Shown here: piece after piece, positions 52,353-62,936 of the stretch
Numbering within the stretch: the first letter of the stretch is position 1
Layout of the letters: each line of letters begins with the position of its first letter
Assembly: GCA_963747535.1 (NCBI GenBank)
Contig: CAVVFX010000026.1
Location: 1-64,000 of the forward strand
Source: CAVVFX01 sp963747535
GTDB lineage: Bacteria > Acidobacteriota > Terriglobia > Bryobacterales > Bryobacteraceae
Length of the DNA stretch: 64,000 nucleotides
Direction: 5' to 3'
Notes under the pieces: generated by a model
Told to the model about the DNA's origin: nothing
The model's database searches: none
Seen by the model: the letters and a program-made list of their open reading frames with translations, nothing else
Position numbers and translations under genes: made by a program

Positions 52353-55300
52353 CCCTCTGATTGCGTCCAGCAAGCGGGCGCTACTCGATCTCCTGCTAAA
52401 AAAAGAAGGACTTCGCAGTGCGCCGGCTGTTCTGATTCCGCGACGGGCCGACGATGCTTTGATACCGCTCTCCTTTGCACAGCAGCGGCTCTGGTTTCTC
52501 GACCAACTTGATCCCGGCAACGCGGTCTACAACATGCCGGTCGCGCTGCGTCTCGCCGGAGACCTCGACGTAGCGGCTCTCAGGAGAAGTCTGAATGCTC
52601 TGTTAGAACGCCACGAGGTTCTGCGCGCTACGTTCACGTCGACGGACGGCCGACCGGAACAAAAGATAACCGGTGAACTTCACCTGGATCTGGAGCCCGA
52701 AGATCTCAGCGTCATGCCGGCGCCGGAACGAGAGGCTGAAGTTGAGCGCCTGGCTTCCGAGGAGGCGTCACTCGGCTTCGATCTGTCGCGCGGACCCCTG
52801 GTGCGCGGCCGCCTGTTGCGGCTTAGCGAGGGTGAGCATGTCCTGCTGCTCACCATGCACCACATCATTTCAGACGGCTGGTCCGTCGGCGTGCTCTTTC
52901 GCGACTTGAAGGCTTTTTATGAAGCTTTCCACCACGGCGGCGTGGCGGCTCTGCGCGAACTCGCAATTCAATATGCCGATTACAGCGTCTGGCAGCGGCA
53001 CGAGTTGCAGGGCGAACGGCTTGACCGGGAACTGACCTATTGGAAGGAGAAACTCGCGGCAGCACCGCCGGTTCTCGAACTGCCGCGCAATGAAGCGCGG
53101 GCGAATCCACCGGGTTATCACGCAGGCGCGCAGTCGTTCCTTATTTCCGCCGGCATGACCGACCGATTGCGAGACCTCTGCCGCCGCGACGATGTCACCC
53201 TGTTCATGGTCCTGCTGGCGGTATTCTACACACTGCTCCATCGATACAGCGGGCAGGACGATATTGTCATCGGAACGACCATCGCGAATCGCAACCGTTC
53301 CGAGCTGGAGGATTTGATCGGATTCTTCGCGAATACGCTGGCACTCCGCACCCGCTTGAGTGGAAATCCGACGTTCCGTGATGTGCTTCGCGCGGTGCGC
53401 GAGACCGCCCTGGGAGCTTACGCCCACCAGGATCTGCCATTCGAACGACTGGTGGATGAAATGGATTCGCGTCGCACGTTGGAGACCTCGCCGCTGTTTC
53501 AGGTGGCGTTCGCATTGCAGAACGCATCGCCCTCGGACTTGCGCCTGCCCGGGCTCGTGGTCACTCCATTAACTCTCGCGCAGCGCCTGGTCAAGTACGA
53601 CCTGATGTTGACCGCAGAGGATCGCGGCACAACAATCCAGTGCGTTTTGGAATACAAGGCCGACCTCTTCCGGGCGGAAACGATTGGCCGCATGGCGGAA
53701 CATTATCAGAATCTCCTCGCGGCACTGGTGCGATCACCGGAAACCCACATCGCCCACGCCCCGATGCTGATGGAATACGAACGCCGACAGGTGATCGAGG
53801 AGTGGAACCGGACTCAGGCCGAATATCCGAAGGACCTGCGCGTCCACCAGTTGTTCGAACGCCAGGCCGCCAAAACACCCGATGCACTGGCGGTCACCTT
53901 CGAGGGACACTCCCTCAGCTACCGGGAACTCGACCACCGCGCGAATCAGGTCGCGCACTCCCTGCGCGCCTCCGGCACGGGCCCGGACGCGCCGGTGGGT
54001 ATCTACATCGACCGCTCGCTCGAAATGATTGTGGGCATGCTCGGCATTCTCAAGGCCGGCGGCGCCTATGTTCCCCTCGATCCCGCATATCCGCGAGAGC
54101 GTCTGGAATTCATGCTGCGCGATTCGAAGTTATCGGTAATTCTCACCGAAACCCGGCTACTCGCCGTGCTTGCCGAGTCGGGCGCACGCCTGATTTGCCT
54201 GGATGATGCGGAGTTCTTCGCCGGTCTCCCGCAAAATGCTCCCGCCGGTAACGTCGAACCCGCCAATCTCGCTTACGTTATCTACACCTCCGGATCGACT
54301 GGAACGCCAAAGGGAACTTTGCTGCAACATGCCGGGCTCTCCAGCTTGGTGCATGACCTGGTGACGCTTTACGACATTCGTCCCGAGAGCCGCGTGCTGC
54401 AGTTCGCGCCGATCAGCTTCGATGCCTCCATCACCGAGATTTTCCCCGCTCTGATAAGCGGAGCCACGGTGTGCCTCGCGCGCCGGGAGAATCTGGCGCC
54501 GGGCCCCGGACTGTGCCGTCTTCTGAAGGACCAGGCGATCACCACCGTCGTCCTGACTCCAGCGGTGCTGGCAGCCCTCGATGCCGAACCGCTGCCGGCA
54601 TTGCGAACGATTGTCTCGGCCGGCGACGTCTGTACTCCGGAAATCGTGTCGCGATGGGGCGAGAGCCGCCGCTTCCTCAATGGCTATGGTCCGACCGAGG
54701 TGACCGTGGCGGCGTCGTTCCACGTGGTGCAGCCCGGCGAGCTGGACGGCGCCTCAATTCCCGTCGGCAGGCCGGTTGCGAATACACAGATCTATCTGCT
54801 CGACCGACACCTCGAGCCGGTTCCCTTGGGGCTAGCGGGTGAAATCTATGTGGGAGGTAGCGGCCTGGCGCGCGGGTACATGAATCGCCCCGAGTTGACT
54901 GCAGAGCGATTCATTCCAAATCCCTTCGACACGACGCCGGGGTCTCGTCTCTACAAAACCGGCGACCTTGGACGCTACCGGGGCGACGGCGCGGTGGAGT
55001 TTCTGGGACGCATCGACAGCCAGGTCAAGATTCGCGGTTTCCGCATTGAGATGCAGGAAATCGAAACGGTCCTCACGCAACATGCAGCGGTTCGTGAATG
55101 CGCCGTGGTGGCGCGCGAACAATCCGGCGTCAAGCGTCTGGCGGCCTACATCGTGCCGCGCGGAGAATCCGCGGTCTCGGCCGCCTCGCTGCGCACTTAT
55201 TTGCAGAACCGGCTCCCGGACTACATGATCCCATCGTCCTTTGTCATGTTGGAGTCCCTGCCCTTGAGTCCTAACGGCAAGGTCGACCAGCGGGCCCTTC

Positions 55301-57024
55301 CCGCGCCCGACGCCTCGCGACAAGAGGGACAGACGGATAGAGTAGCGCCGCGGTCCGCGGTTGAAGAACAGCTCGCCGATATCTGGTCGTCGGTGCTTGG
55401 CGCGGGTGCGGTCGGCATTCACGACAACTTTTTCGAACTGGGTGGCGATTCCATTCTCAGCATTCAGATCGTCGCCCGAGCCAACCAGGCGGGCATTCCG
55501 ATCACTGCCAAGCAGTTATTCGAGAATCAGACGATTGCCGAACTGGCGGCCGCCGCGATGTCGGGAACGGCTGCCGGCGCAGAGCAGGGGGAAGTGACCG
55601 GAGGGGCGCCCCTGACTCCGATTCAGCAATGGTTCTTCGAGCAGGATTTCGCGGAGCCGCAGCATTGGAATCAAGGGTTCCTGCTGGAGCTGGTCGCAGG
55701 CACACCGGTGGATCAGGTACGCGAGATGGCCGCCGCGCTACTCCGTCATCACGACGCGCTACGCTTCACCTTCCGCCGCGAAACCGAGGGCTGGAAGTCC
55801 GAAATTTCCGGCGTGCCGGATAACGTTCCAGTGACCACGATCGACCTCACTTCCGTCAGCGAAGCGATGGAACCGCAGGCCATCAGTGAAACCGCCGCAC
55901 AAATACAGGCGGGATTGAATCTCTCAATCGGTCCTCTCTTGCGCCTCGTCTATTTCGTGCGCAAGCCCGGACGTTGTCCGCTGCTTCTGATCGTGGCGCA
56001 TCATTTGACGATCGACAGCGTATCGTGGCGGATCCTTCTGGAAGATCTGTGCACGGCGCATAGCCAGGTCGTGAGCGGACAACCTATCCGGCTACCCGCC
56101 AAGACCACCTCGTTCAAGCACTGGGCCGAACATCTCGCCGCGTATGCAAATTCAGTCGAGTTGAAACAGGAAGCTGCTTATTGGGCAACTCCTGTCCGCA
56201 CCCGGTCAATCGCGCTCCCGCTCGATTTCCCGAGTGGCGTCGATTTCAACACCAGGGCCTCGGCTCGCGACGTCGTGGTTGCGTTGACAAAGGACGAGAC
56301 ACAATTCCTCCTGCAGGAAATTCCCAAAACGCGGCACACGCAGGTCAACGAGGTTCTGCTCTCCGCCGTGGCAGCGTCATTGGCGGAGTGGAGCGGTCGG
56401 AGGATGATTCGGCTCCACGTGGAAGGCCATGGCCGCGAAGACCTGTTCGACGGCGTAAACATGTCCCGTACCGCCGGCTGGTGTACGAGCCTGTTCCCGC
56501 TGTGCCTGGAACTATCCGCGGCTGCGCAGTCGGATCCACAAGCCGCCCTGGTCTCGGTGAGCGAACAGATGCGCAAGGTTCCGCGCCGCGGAATCGGTTA
56601 TGGCCTGTTGAAGTACCTCGCCGAAGACGACGACATCCGCGCTCAAATACGCGCACTGCCCGGCGCCGACATGAGCTTCAATTATCAGGGTCAGTTGGAT
56701 GCGACTTTTGCCGGGGCAACGCCGATCCGCATTTCGAATCAGCCTTTCGGCCCGCTTCAGAGCCCCCGTGGAAAGCGCACTCATGTGCTGGAGATCAACG
56801 GCTGGGTGTCTGGACATTGCCTGCAGCTCACCTGGACTTACAGCGAGGCCTTGCATCGGGCTGAAACGATCGAACGTCTCGCGATGGATTGTATTGAACG
56901 ACTGCGAGCGCTGACCTCGCGGCAAGGGTCGGGTGTCACACTCGCGGAACTCGATGGGCGCAAGCTCGACCGGGTGGTTGCTCTGCTGGACAAGACCCCC
57001 AACCGGAGGCAACGACGCAAATGA
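52330..57024 (+). CDS. NRPS module C-A-PCP-E
   Basis: A 1564-residue module. C: HHIISD at 177-182. A: TSGSTGTPKG (653-662), Lys 984; the pocket reads D698, A699, T702, V, V, A, G, V, A, K, a mainly hydrophobic set that I cannot match safely. By memory the nearest code is a Tyr type (DGTITAEVAK, 6 of 10). PCP: LGGDSILS with Ser 1041; the GGDS form is usual for carriers that precede an E domain. E: AHHLTIDSVSWRILL with His 1224-Asp 1229, then RTAGWCTSLFP and SFNYQGQ, all intact. The residue loaded should leave as the D-form. Starts 23 bases inside the previous gene after AGGAGAA. Confidence 0.95.
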   Translation: MSTTLAPDPLIASSKRALLDLLLKKEGLRSAPAVLIPRRADDALIPLSFAQQRLWFLDQLDPGNAVYNMPVALRLAGDLDVAALRRSLNALLERHEVLRATFTSTDGRPEQKITGELHLDLEPEDLSVMPAPEREAEVERLASEEASLGFDLSRGPLVRGRLLRLSEGEHVLLLTMHHIISDGWSVGVLFRDLKAFYEAFHHGGVAALRELAIQYADYSVWQRHELQGERLDRELTYWKEKLAAAPPVLELPRNEARANPPGYHAGAQSFLISAGMTDRLRDLCRRDDVTLFMVLLAVFYTLLHRYSGQDDIVIGTTIANRNRSELEDLIGFFANTLALRTRLSGNPTFRDVLRAVRETALGAYAHQDLPFERLVDEMDSRRTLETSPLFQVAFALQNASPSDLRLPGLVVTPLTLAQRLVKYDLMLTAEDRGTTIQCVLEYKADLFRAETIGRMAEHYQNLLAALVRSPETHIAHAPMLMEYERRQVIEEWNRTQAEYPKDLRVHQLFERQAAKTPDALAVTFEGHSLSYRELDHRANQVAHSLRASGTGPDAPVGIYIDRSLEMIVGMLGILKAGGAYVPLDPAYPRERLEFMLRDSKLSVILTETRLLAVLAESGARLICLDDAEFFAGLPQNAPAGNVEPANLAYVIYTSGSTGTPKGTLLQHAGLSSLVHDLVTLYDIRPESRVLQFAPISFDASITEIFPALISGATVCLARRENLAPGPGLCRLLKDQAITTVVLTPAVLAALDAEPLPALRTIVSAGDVCTPEIVSRWGESRRFLNGYGPTEVTVAASFHVVQPGELDGASIPVGRPVANTQIYLLDRHLEPVPLGLAGEIYVGGSGLARGYMNRPELTAERFIPNPFDTTPGSRLYKTGDLGRYRGDGAVEFLGRIDSQVKIRGFRIEMQEIETVLTQHAAVRECAVVAREQSGVKRLAAYIVPRGESAVSAASLRTYLQNRLPDYMIPSSFVMLESLPLSPNGKVDQRALPAPDASRQEGQTDRVAPRSAVEEQLADIWSSVLGAGAVGIHDNFFELGGDSILSIQIVARANQAGIPITAKQLFENQTIAELAAAAMSGTAAGAEQGEVTGGAPLTPIQQWFFEQDFAEPQHWNQGFLLELVAGTPVDQVREMAAALLRHHDALRFTFRRETEGWKSEISGVPDNVPVTTIDLTSVSEAMEPQAISETAAQIQAGLNLSIGPLLRLVYFVRKPGRCPLLLIVAHHLTIDSVSWRILLEDLCTAHSQVVSGQPIRLPAKTTSFKHWAEHLAAYANSVELKQEAAYWATPVRTRSIALPLDFPSGVDFNTRASARDVVVALTKDETQFLLQEIPKTRHTQVNEVLLSAVAASLAEWSGRRMIRLHVEGHGREDLFDGVNMSRTAGWCTSLFPLCLELSAAAQSDPQAALVSVSEQMRKVPRRGIGYGLLKYLAEDDDIRAQIRALPGADMSFNYQGQLDATFAGATPIRISNQPFGPLQSPRGKRTHVLEINGWVSGHCLQLTWTYSEALHRAETIERLAMDCIERLRALTSRQGSGVTLAELDGRKLDRVVALLDKTPNRRQRRK

Positions 57025-60000
57025 CCGCGCCCAACACGAAAAACGACATCGAAGATATTTACCCGCTAGCTCCGGTTCAGCAGGGCATGGTGTATCACAC
57101 GCTGCTCTCTCCCAAATCCGGCGTGTACAGCAACCAGTTGAGCGGCGCCATCTGCGGAGACCTCGATGTTCCCGCATTCAAAGCCGCGTGGCAGGCGGCC
57201 ATTGACCGGCAGCCGATTCTGCGGACCGCTTTTCTGTGGGAGGGTGTCGACGAGCCACTACAGGTGGTGCGCCGGCGAGTAAGCCTACCCTACCGGCACA
57301 TGGATTGGCGAAATCTGACGCGGCCCCAGCAGGATGCTCGCATGGCTACGCTACTCGCGCTCGACAGGCAGAGGGATTTCACCCTGTCTGAGCCTCCGCT
57401 GATGCGGCTGGCCTTGATCCAGGCTTCTTCGGATCGCCACCTCTTCGTGTGGACTCACCATCATCTCCTGCTGGATGCGTGGAGCCTGCCGGTGCTGCTG
57501 GGCGAAATTTTCGAGAACTATGCGATCCTGCGCGGAGGCCATACAATCCGACGGCCGCCGGCCTATCCGTATCGCGATTACGTGGCGTGGTTGAGGGATC
57601 AGGACCCGATGCGGGCGGAAACCCACTGGCGTTCGACGCTTCGGGGCTTTAGTACTCCGACCCCGTTTGGAATTGGCCGGGCTGGCAAGGGTGACCAGGG
57701 ACCGGCCACGGCTGAGCAGCAGATACAACTCTCGCAGGCCGACACGGACACGCTGCAGTCGTTTTGCAGGCGCCGTCAACTGACGATGAACACGGTGGTC
57801 CAGGGTGCGTGGGGTTTGCTGCTCAGCCGCTATAGCGGAGAGAGTGACGTCGTTTTCGGCAGCACGGTCTCATCGCGACCCGCTTCACTGGCGGGCGTGG
57901 AATCGATGATCGGACTCTGTATCAACACCATTCCCGTGCGACTCAAGTTGTCTCCCGACCAGCCGGTGGTCGAGTGGTTGCGCGGGGTCCAGGAGCAGCA
58001 AACCGCTTCCCGGGAGTTTTCTCACAGCTCGCTGGCAGACATTCAGACGTGGTCTGACCTACCGCGCGGCGTACCGCTGTTCGAGACGATTGTGATCTTT
58101 GAAAACTCGCCGGCAGGCGAAGCCTCGTGGAATCGCGAAGGATCAATCGTCATCCGCGATCTGCATTGCTCGGAGCAGACCAACTATCCTATGAGCCTGG
58201 TCGCCGGACCGGGCACCGGGCTTTCCCTCAGGCTGATGTATGACGGCGCGCGTTTCGACGCGGACCAGATCGGCGGAGTGCTGGATCATCTGGCGCAGAT
58301 ACTGAGGCAGATCGCCGCGCCGCGCGAGCAATGTACCGGCGATATCGCCCTTCTGGCGAACGCCGGGCATCGGAAGGTCACGGTGGATTGGAACGATACG
58401 GAGAATCCCGATTGCCCGTCGTGCTGCGCGCAGCAACTTTTCGAGCAACAAGCCGCGCGCACACCGAACCGTACAGCAGCGATCTTCGGACGCGAGCAGA
58501 TCACCTACGCCGAACTCAACGCACGCGCCAACCGCCTGGCAGCGTGGCTCCGGGAACGGGGAGTGCGGCCAGGTAGTCTCGCGGGCATTTCGATCGAACG
58601 GTCGATGGAACTCCTGATAGCTGTGCTTGGCGTGCTCAAAGCGGGAGGGGCGTATGTGCCGCTCGATCCTCTCTACCCACCGGATCGCATCGCGTTCATG
58701 GCCGAAGATGCCAAGCTGTCGGTTTTCCTCACGCGGGACCGCGTCCTGGAGGCTACCGCCGCAAGGTGCTACAGCGATGCCAACCCCGTCAGCCTCACCG
58801 GCCCCGAGGATCGCGCTTACGTCATTTACACCTCCGGATCGACGGGCAGGCCCAAGGGTGTCGAGATTTCTCATCGCGCTCTCGTCAACTTCCTGCACTC
58901 GATGCGGCGAAGTCCCGGCATGGGACCGCAAGACGTCCTGCTTGCCGTCACGTCTCTATCCTTCGATATCGCGGGCCTCGAACTCCTGCTTCCGTTGACG
59001 ACCGGCGGGCGCGTGGTGATTGCGGAGGCAGCCGACGTAGTGGATGGCGCGCGTTTGCGTAGCCTGTTCACCCGTTCGCGGCCCACTATCATGCAGGCTA
59101 CTCCGGTGACCTGGCGAATGCTGCTCGAAAACGGCTGGCCGGGCGATCCGCGATTGAAGGCCTTGTGCGGCGGCGAGCCGATGCCGGGCGAATTGGCGAA
59201 GGCACTGCAGAAAAAATGCGCGTCGCTCTGGAACATGTACGGCCCGACCGAGACTACCATCTGGTCTACGATCGAGCGCGTAGATCCAGGCGACGGACCA
59301 GTTTCAATCGGCCGGCCCATCGACAACACGCAGATCTACATTCTGGACTCCTGTCGGCAGGCAGCCCCTCCGGGCGTTGCAGGCGATCTCTTCATCGCCG
59401 GCTCCGGACTCGCGCATGGATATCTTTCCCGCCCCGATCTCACGGCTGACCGCTTCGTGCCCGATCCGTTCAGTTCCGTCCCAGGCCGGCGGATGTACAC
59501 GACCGGTGATCTCGCGCGTTATCTTCCCGACGGACGGATTGAATGCTTAGGCCGTACCGACCATCAGATCAAATTGCGCGGTTTCCGCATCGAGCTCGTC
59601 GAAATCGAATCGGTTCTGGACCAACATCCGGCCGTACTCCGGAGTGTCGTGGTCGCCGTTGATTTCGGCGCCGCGAACAACGGCTCGGACAAGCGCCTGG
59701 TGGCTTACGTGGTTGCCGGTGGCGACCAGCCCGCACCTGACGCAGCCGTCCTTCGCGCTTATGCCAGCGCCAAGCTGCCGGAATACATGGTGCCCGGCAT
59801 GTTTGTTTTCCTCCCCGAGCTTCCGCTGACGCCGAATGGCAAAGTCGACCGGAAGGCCCTTCCCAATCCCGGCGTCGCGGCTCCTTCGCAGCCCGATCCG
59901 CAAGCCGGCAGCCGCGTCCCACCGCAAACGCCTTTGGAGGAACTCATCGCCGGTATCTGGTCCCAGGTGCTATCCGTCGAACGGCCCGATAAACATGCCA

Positions 60001-61505
60001 GCTTCTTCGATCTGGGCGGCCATTCCTTGCATGCCACGCAAGTGATCTCGCGAGTGAACCGGGCTTTGCAAGTGAACCTGCCGATTCGTGAACTGTTCGA
60101 AACGCTAACCGTTGAATCGCTCGCCCGCCGCGTCGCGCAGGCACGCCGGGGAGTTGGAGCCGGTGTCCGGATAAACCGTGCTCCGCGGACGGGACAGATA
60201 CCTGCATCGTTCTCTCAGGAGCGTATGTGGTGGCGCGCGAGGAGCGAGCCAGAAGGCAGCTTGCACCACACGCCTCTGGCGCTGTGCCTGGCGGGTGACT
60301 TGAATATCGCGGCGCTGCACCGCAGTCTTGACGAAATCGTTCGCCGGCACGAGTCGCTCCGGACAACCCTCTCCGTGCAAGAGGGCCGGGTGGTCCAGAC
60401 GATTCACTCGCATCGGCCGGTTGATCTGAAACGGGTCGACTTCAGCTTCGCGCCGGCACCCGAGCGCGACCATCTCGTTTTGCAATATGCCCTCTGTGAA
60501 AACCGCCTGCCCTTCGACCTCAGCCGGGGACCGTTGTTCCGGGTCAAACTGCTGCACCTTGCCGAAGAGCAGCATGTCCTCCTACTGCTCCTTCATCACG
60601 TGATCACGGACGCGTGGTCGACCGGGGTGTTCCTCGGTGAGTTATCCACGTTGTATCGTGCGTTCGCGCGCGGGGAACATTCACCGCTCCCGGAACTGCG
60701 AGTGCAATATGCCGACTTCGCCATATGGCAGCGGCGCTGGCTCGAAGGCAAAGAAACAAGACGCCAGCTTTCCTATTGGAAAAAACAGCTTGCCGGCTCC
60801 CGGTATCTGACGGAAACGAAGGCCGGGCCTGGAGCGGCCGTTCCCTTTACAATTCCGGACGACCTGGTCCGCGACGTCAGCGACCTGTGCCGGTCCGAGG
60901 GCGTCACGTTGTTTATGTTCCTGCTGGCGACATTCCAAGTCCTGCTGCATGCGTCTTCGGGAGAGCAGGAGATGATTGTCGGGTCTCCGGTCGCGAATCG
61001 AAATCAACCCGAGATCGAGGGCTTGATCGGATTTTTTGCCAACACGCTGATGCTACGTGCGGCCTTGGCGGACGAGCAAACCTTCCTCGAGTTGCTGGAG
61101 GACGTCCGCGAAACGACGCTGGACGCGTACGCTCATCAGGACGTGCCGTTCGAGCATGTGGTGGAAGCCGTTCTCCCCGGACATGATCCGACGCGGCCAC
61201 CGTTCTCCATCTGGTTCACGCTTGACCAACAGCAGGAAACCCAAATCGATTTGGCGGGCCTGCATGTCACTCTGCTGTCGTTGCAAGGAGACGTGGAAAT
61301 GGTCGATTTAACGCTTCGACTGCGGCATGAAGGCAGCGCGATTCGAGGACTATTCCAATACAAGAGAAATCGGTTCGACGAACTTACAGTGAACACCATG
61401 GCTTCCGATTTCCGCACCCTTCTCACGAGCATCGTTCGACGACCCGAACAGCGGATCTCCGCTCTCGTGCGGGAGGTCAGGTTGGCGATGGGAGCAACCC
61501 GATGA
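57021..61505 (+). CDS. NRPS C-A(Gly)-PCP-C with a terminal condensation domain
   Basis: A 1494-residue protein. The first C domain starts with DIYPLAPVQQGMVYHTLL and has HHLLLD (147-152), the form that accepts a D-residue from an upstream E domain. The A domain pocket is D649, I650, L653, Q, L, G, M, I, W, K (Lys 941), the glycine code. PCP: LGGHSLHA with Ser 1002. A second C domain (about 1065-1490) ends the protein; it has HHVITD at 1192-1197, but its N-terminal motif SFSQERMWWRARSEPEG is unlike the usual SxAQxRLWF. No A domain follows it. It may join to a partner in trans or serve another role. Confidence 0.95.
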   Translation: MTAPNTKNDIEDIYPLAPVQQGMVYHTLLSPKSGVYSNQLSGAICGDLDVPAFKAAWQAAIDRQPILRTAFLWEGVDEPLQVVRRRVSLPYRHMDWRNLTRPQQDARMATLLALDRQRDFTLSEPPLMRLALIQASSDRHLFVWTHHHLLLDAWSLPVLLGEIFENYAILRGGHTIRRPPAYPYRDYVAWLRDQDPMRAETHWRSTLRGFSTPTPFGIGRAGKGDQGPATAEQQIQLSQADTDTLQSFCRRRQLTMNTVVQGAWGLLLSRYSGESDVVFGSTVSSRPASLAGVESMIGLCINTIPVRLKLSPDQPVVEWLRGVQEQQTASREFSHSSLADIQTWSDLPRGVPLFETIVIFENSPAGEASWNREGSIVIRDLHCSEQTNYPMSLVAGPGTGLSLRLMYDGARFDADQIGGVLDHLAQILRQIAAPREQCTGDIALLANAGHRKVTVDWNDTENPDCPSCCAQQLFEQQAARTPNRTAAIFGREQITYAELNARANRLAAWLRERGVRPGSLAGISIERSMELLIAVLGVLKAGGAYVPLDPLYPPDRIAFMAEDAKLSVFLTRDRVLEATAARCYSDANPVSLTGPEDRAYVIYTSGSTGRPKGVEISHRALVNFLHSMRRSPGMGPQDVLLAVTSLSFDIAGLELLLPLTTGGRVVIAEAADVVDGARLRSLFTRSRPTIMQATPVTWRMLLENGWPGDPRLKALCGGEPMPGELAKALQKKCASLWNMYGPTETTIWSTIERVDPGDGPVSIGRPIDNTQIYILDSCRQAAPPGVAGDLFIAGSGLAHGYLSRPDLTADRFVPDPFSSVPGRRMYTTGDLARYLPDGRIECLGRTDHQIKLRGFRIELVEIESVLDQHPAVLRSVVVAVDFGAANNGSDKRLVAYVVAGGDQPAPDAAVLRAYASAKLPEYMVPGMFVFLPELPLTPNGKVDRKALPNPGVAAPSQPDPQAGSRVPPQTPLEELIAGIWSQVLSVERPDKHASFFDLGGHSLHATQVISRVNRALQVNLPIRELFETLTVESLARRVAQARRGVGAGVRINRAPRTGQIPASFSQERMWWRARSEPEGSLHHTPLALCLAGDLNIAALHRSLDEIVRRHESLRTTLSVQEGRVVQTIHSHRPVDLKRVDFSFAPAPERDHLVLQYALCENRLPFDLSRGPLFRVKLLHLAEEQHVLLLLLHHVITDAWSTGVFLGELSTLYRAFARGEHSPLPELRVQYADFAIWQRRWLEGKETRRQLSYWKKQLAGSRYLTETKAGPGAAVPFTIPDDLVRDVSDLCRSEGVTLFMFLLATFQVLLHASSGEQEMIVGSPVANRNQPEIEGLIGFFANTLMLRAALADEQTFLELLEDVRETTLDAYAHQDVPFEHVVEAVLPGHDPTRPPFSIWFTLDQQQETQIDLAGLHVTLLSLQGDVEMVDLTLRLRHEGSAIRGLFQYKRNRFDELTVNTMASDFRTLLTSIVRRPEQRISALVREVRLAMGATR

Positions 61506-62860
61506 ACCCCCAGGCCCCGGCGCGCGGGATGCGTATCTTTACGCTCATCTGGGCGGGTCAGTTGGTATCGCTGCTCGGCTCGGGCCTCAGCGGATTCGCC
61601 CTCGGCCTATGGGTGCTGCGCGGAACGGGGTCGGTCACGCGTTTTGCACTGATCTCTATGTTCACTGTGCTGCCCCGGATCCTTCTGGCTCCTGTCGCCG
61701 GCGCTCTCACCGACCGCTGGGACCGACGCCGGACGATGATGGCGAGTGAAAGCGTATCCGCCGTGGCCACTCTGGCGCTGGCGTCGCTTCTTTACACAGG
61801 ACATCTGCAGATCTGGCAAATCTACGTGGCGATGTCGCTGATCTCTACGTCGTCGGCGTTTCAGTGGCCGGCTTACACGGCTGCGGCCACGGTTCTGGTT
61901 CCCAAAGAAAAACTAGGACAGGCCAGCGGCATGGTGCAGTCCGCGCAAGGAGTAGCGCAGACATGCGCGCCAATGCTGGCCGGCTTCCTCATCGAAATGC
62001 CGTGGGTCCTGGTCGGCGGGGTTCTCGTCATCGACGCGCTTTCCTATCTGTTTGCGTTAGGGACGCTGCTGGCAGTGCGCTTTCCGTCCGTTCCCAATGA
62101 ATCGAAGAAGCAGGCAAATGACAGCCTGTTACAGGAGATCGGCTATGGTGGCCGATATCTGGTGGCACGCCCGGGATTGCTTGGGCTCCTGTTCTTCCTT
62201 TCTGCAAGCAACTTCGTCTTCGGCCTGATTACTGTACTCGTCGCGCCGCTGGTGCTCTCCTTCGCATCGCCGAAGGTCCTGGGGACGGTGATGACCTCCG
62301 CGGGTATGGGGATGATGATCGGCAGCATCGCCATGGCGGCATGGGGCGGCCCGAAACGGCGCGTACCCGCCATCCTGGGCTTCACCGTCCTGAGTGGAAT
62401 AGCGCTGCTCCCCGCGGGCATTCCGGCGTCGGCGACGGTAATCGCTATCGGCGCCTTCTTCTTTCTCCTGGGCATCCCCTTCATCAGCGGATGCAGCCAG
62501 GCGATCATGCAATCCAAAGTCGATCTCCACGTCCAGGGACGCGTATTTGCCATCACCGGCGCAATCGGTGCGGCCGCGATGCCCCTCGCTTATCTGGCCG
62601 CCGGGCCTCTCGCCGATCGTATCTTCGAGCCGGCCCTTGCCCGCGGTGGCCCGCTTGCCGCCACGATAGGAAGCTTCATCGGGGTCGGTCCGGGACGGGG
62701 TATTGCACTGGCTTTTATGACCCTCGGCGTCGTATTGGTGTTGATCGCCTTGCTGGGAGTCGTCTTCGCACGGTTCCGCAACGTGGAATCCGAACTTCCT
62801 GACGCCATCGTCGAAGTGCGCGAAGCGGAAGCCTGCGCGGTTGCCCCAGGCTGCGAGTGA
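61502..62860 (+). CDS. MFS transporter linked to the NRPS genes
   Basis: A 452-residue protein with about twelve membrane helices and MFS loop motifs (GALTDRWDRRRTMM between TM2 and TM3). It belongs to the group of exporters commonly encoded within NRPS/PKS clusters. It overlaps the stop of NRPS3 by four bases. It could act as a second export step, self-protection or precursor transport. The C-terminal 30 residues are acidic and probably cytosolic. Confidence 0.9.
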   Translation: MNPQAPARGMRIFTLIWAGQLVSLLGSGLSGFALGLWVLRGTGSVTRFALISMFTVLPRILLAPVAGALTDRWDRRRTMMASESVSAVATLALASLLYTGHLQIWQIYVAMSLISTSSAFQWPAYTAAATVLVPKEKLGQASGMVQSAQGVAQTCAPMLAGFLIEMPWVLVGGVLVIDALSYLFALGTLLAVRFPSVPNESKKQANDSLLQEIGYGGRYLVARPGLLGLLFFLSASNFVFGLITVLVAPLVLSFASPKVLGTVMTSAGMGMMIGSIAMAAWGGPKRRVPAILGFTVLSGIALLPAGIPASATVIAIGAFFFLLGIPFISGCSQAIMQSKVDLHVQGRVFAITGAIGAAAMPLAYLAAGPLADRIFEPALARGGPLAATIGSFIGVGPGRGIALAFMTLGVVLVLIALLGVVFARFRNVESELPDAIVEVREAEACAVAPGCE

Positions 62861-62936
62861 ATTGATTCGATTAAAACGCAGCGCGATGTAACGAATCACG
62901 CGCGGCAAGCACTATTTTTCGAGGAATTTTTCGAAG

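Noticed and set aside
61502..62860. Unrelated housekeeping MFS gene dividing the cluster
   Set aside because: It overlaps the NRPS3 stop by four bases and is followed by mbtH and NRPS4 on the same strand, so it belongs to the cluster.
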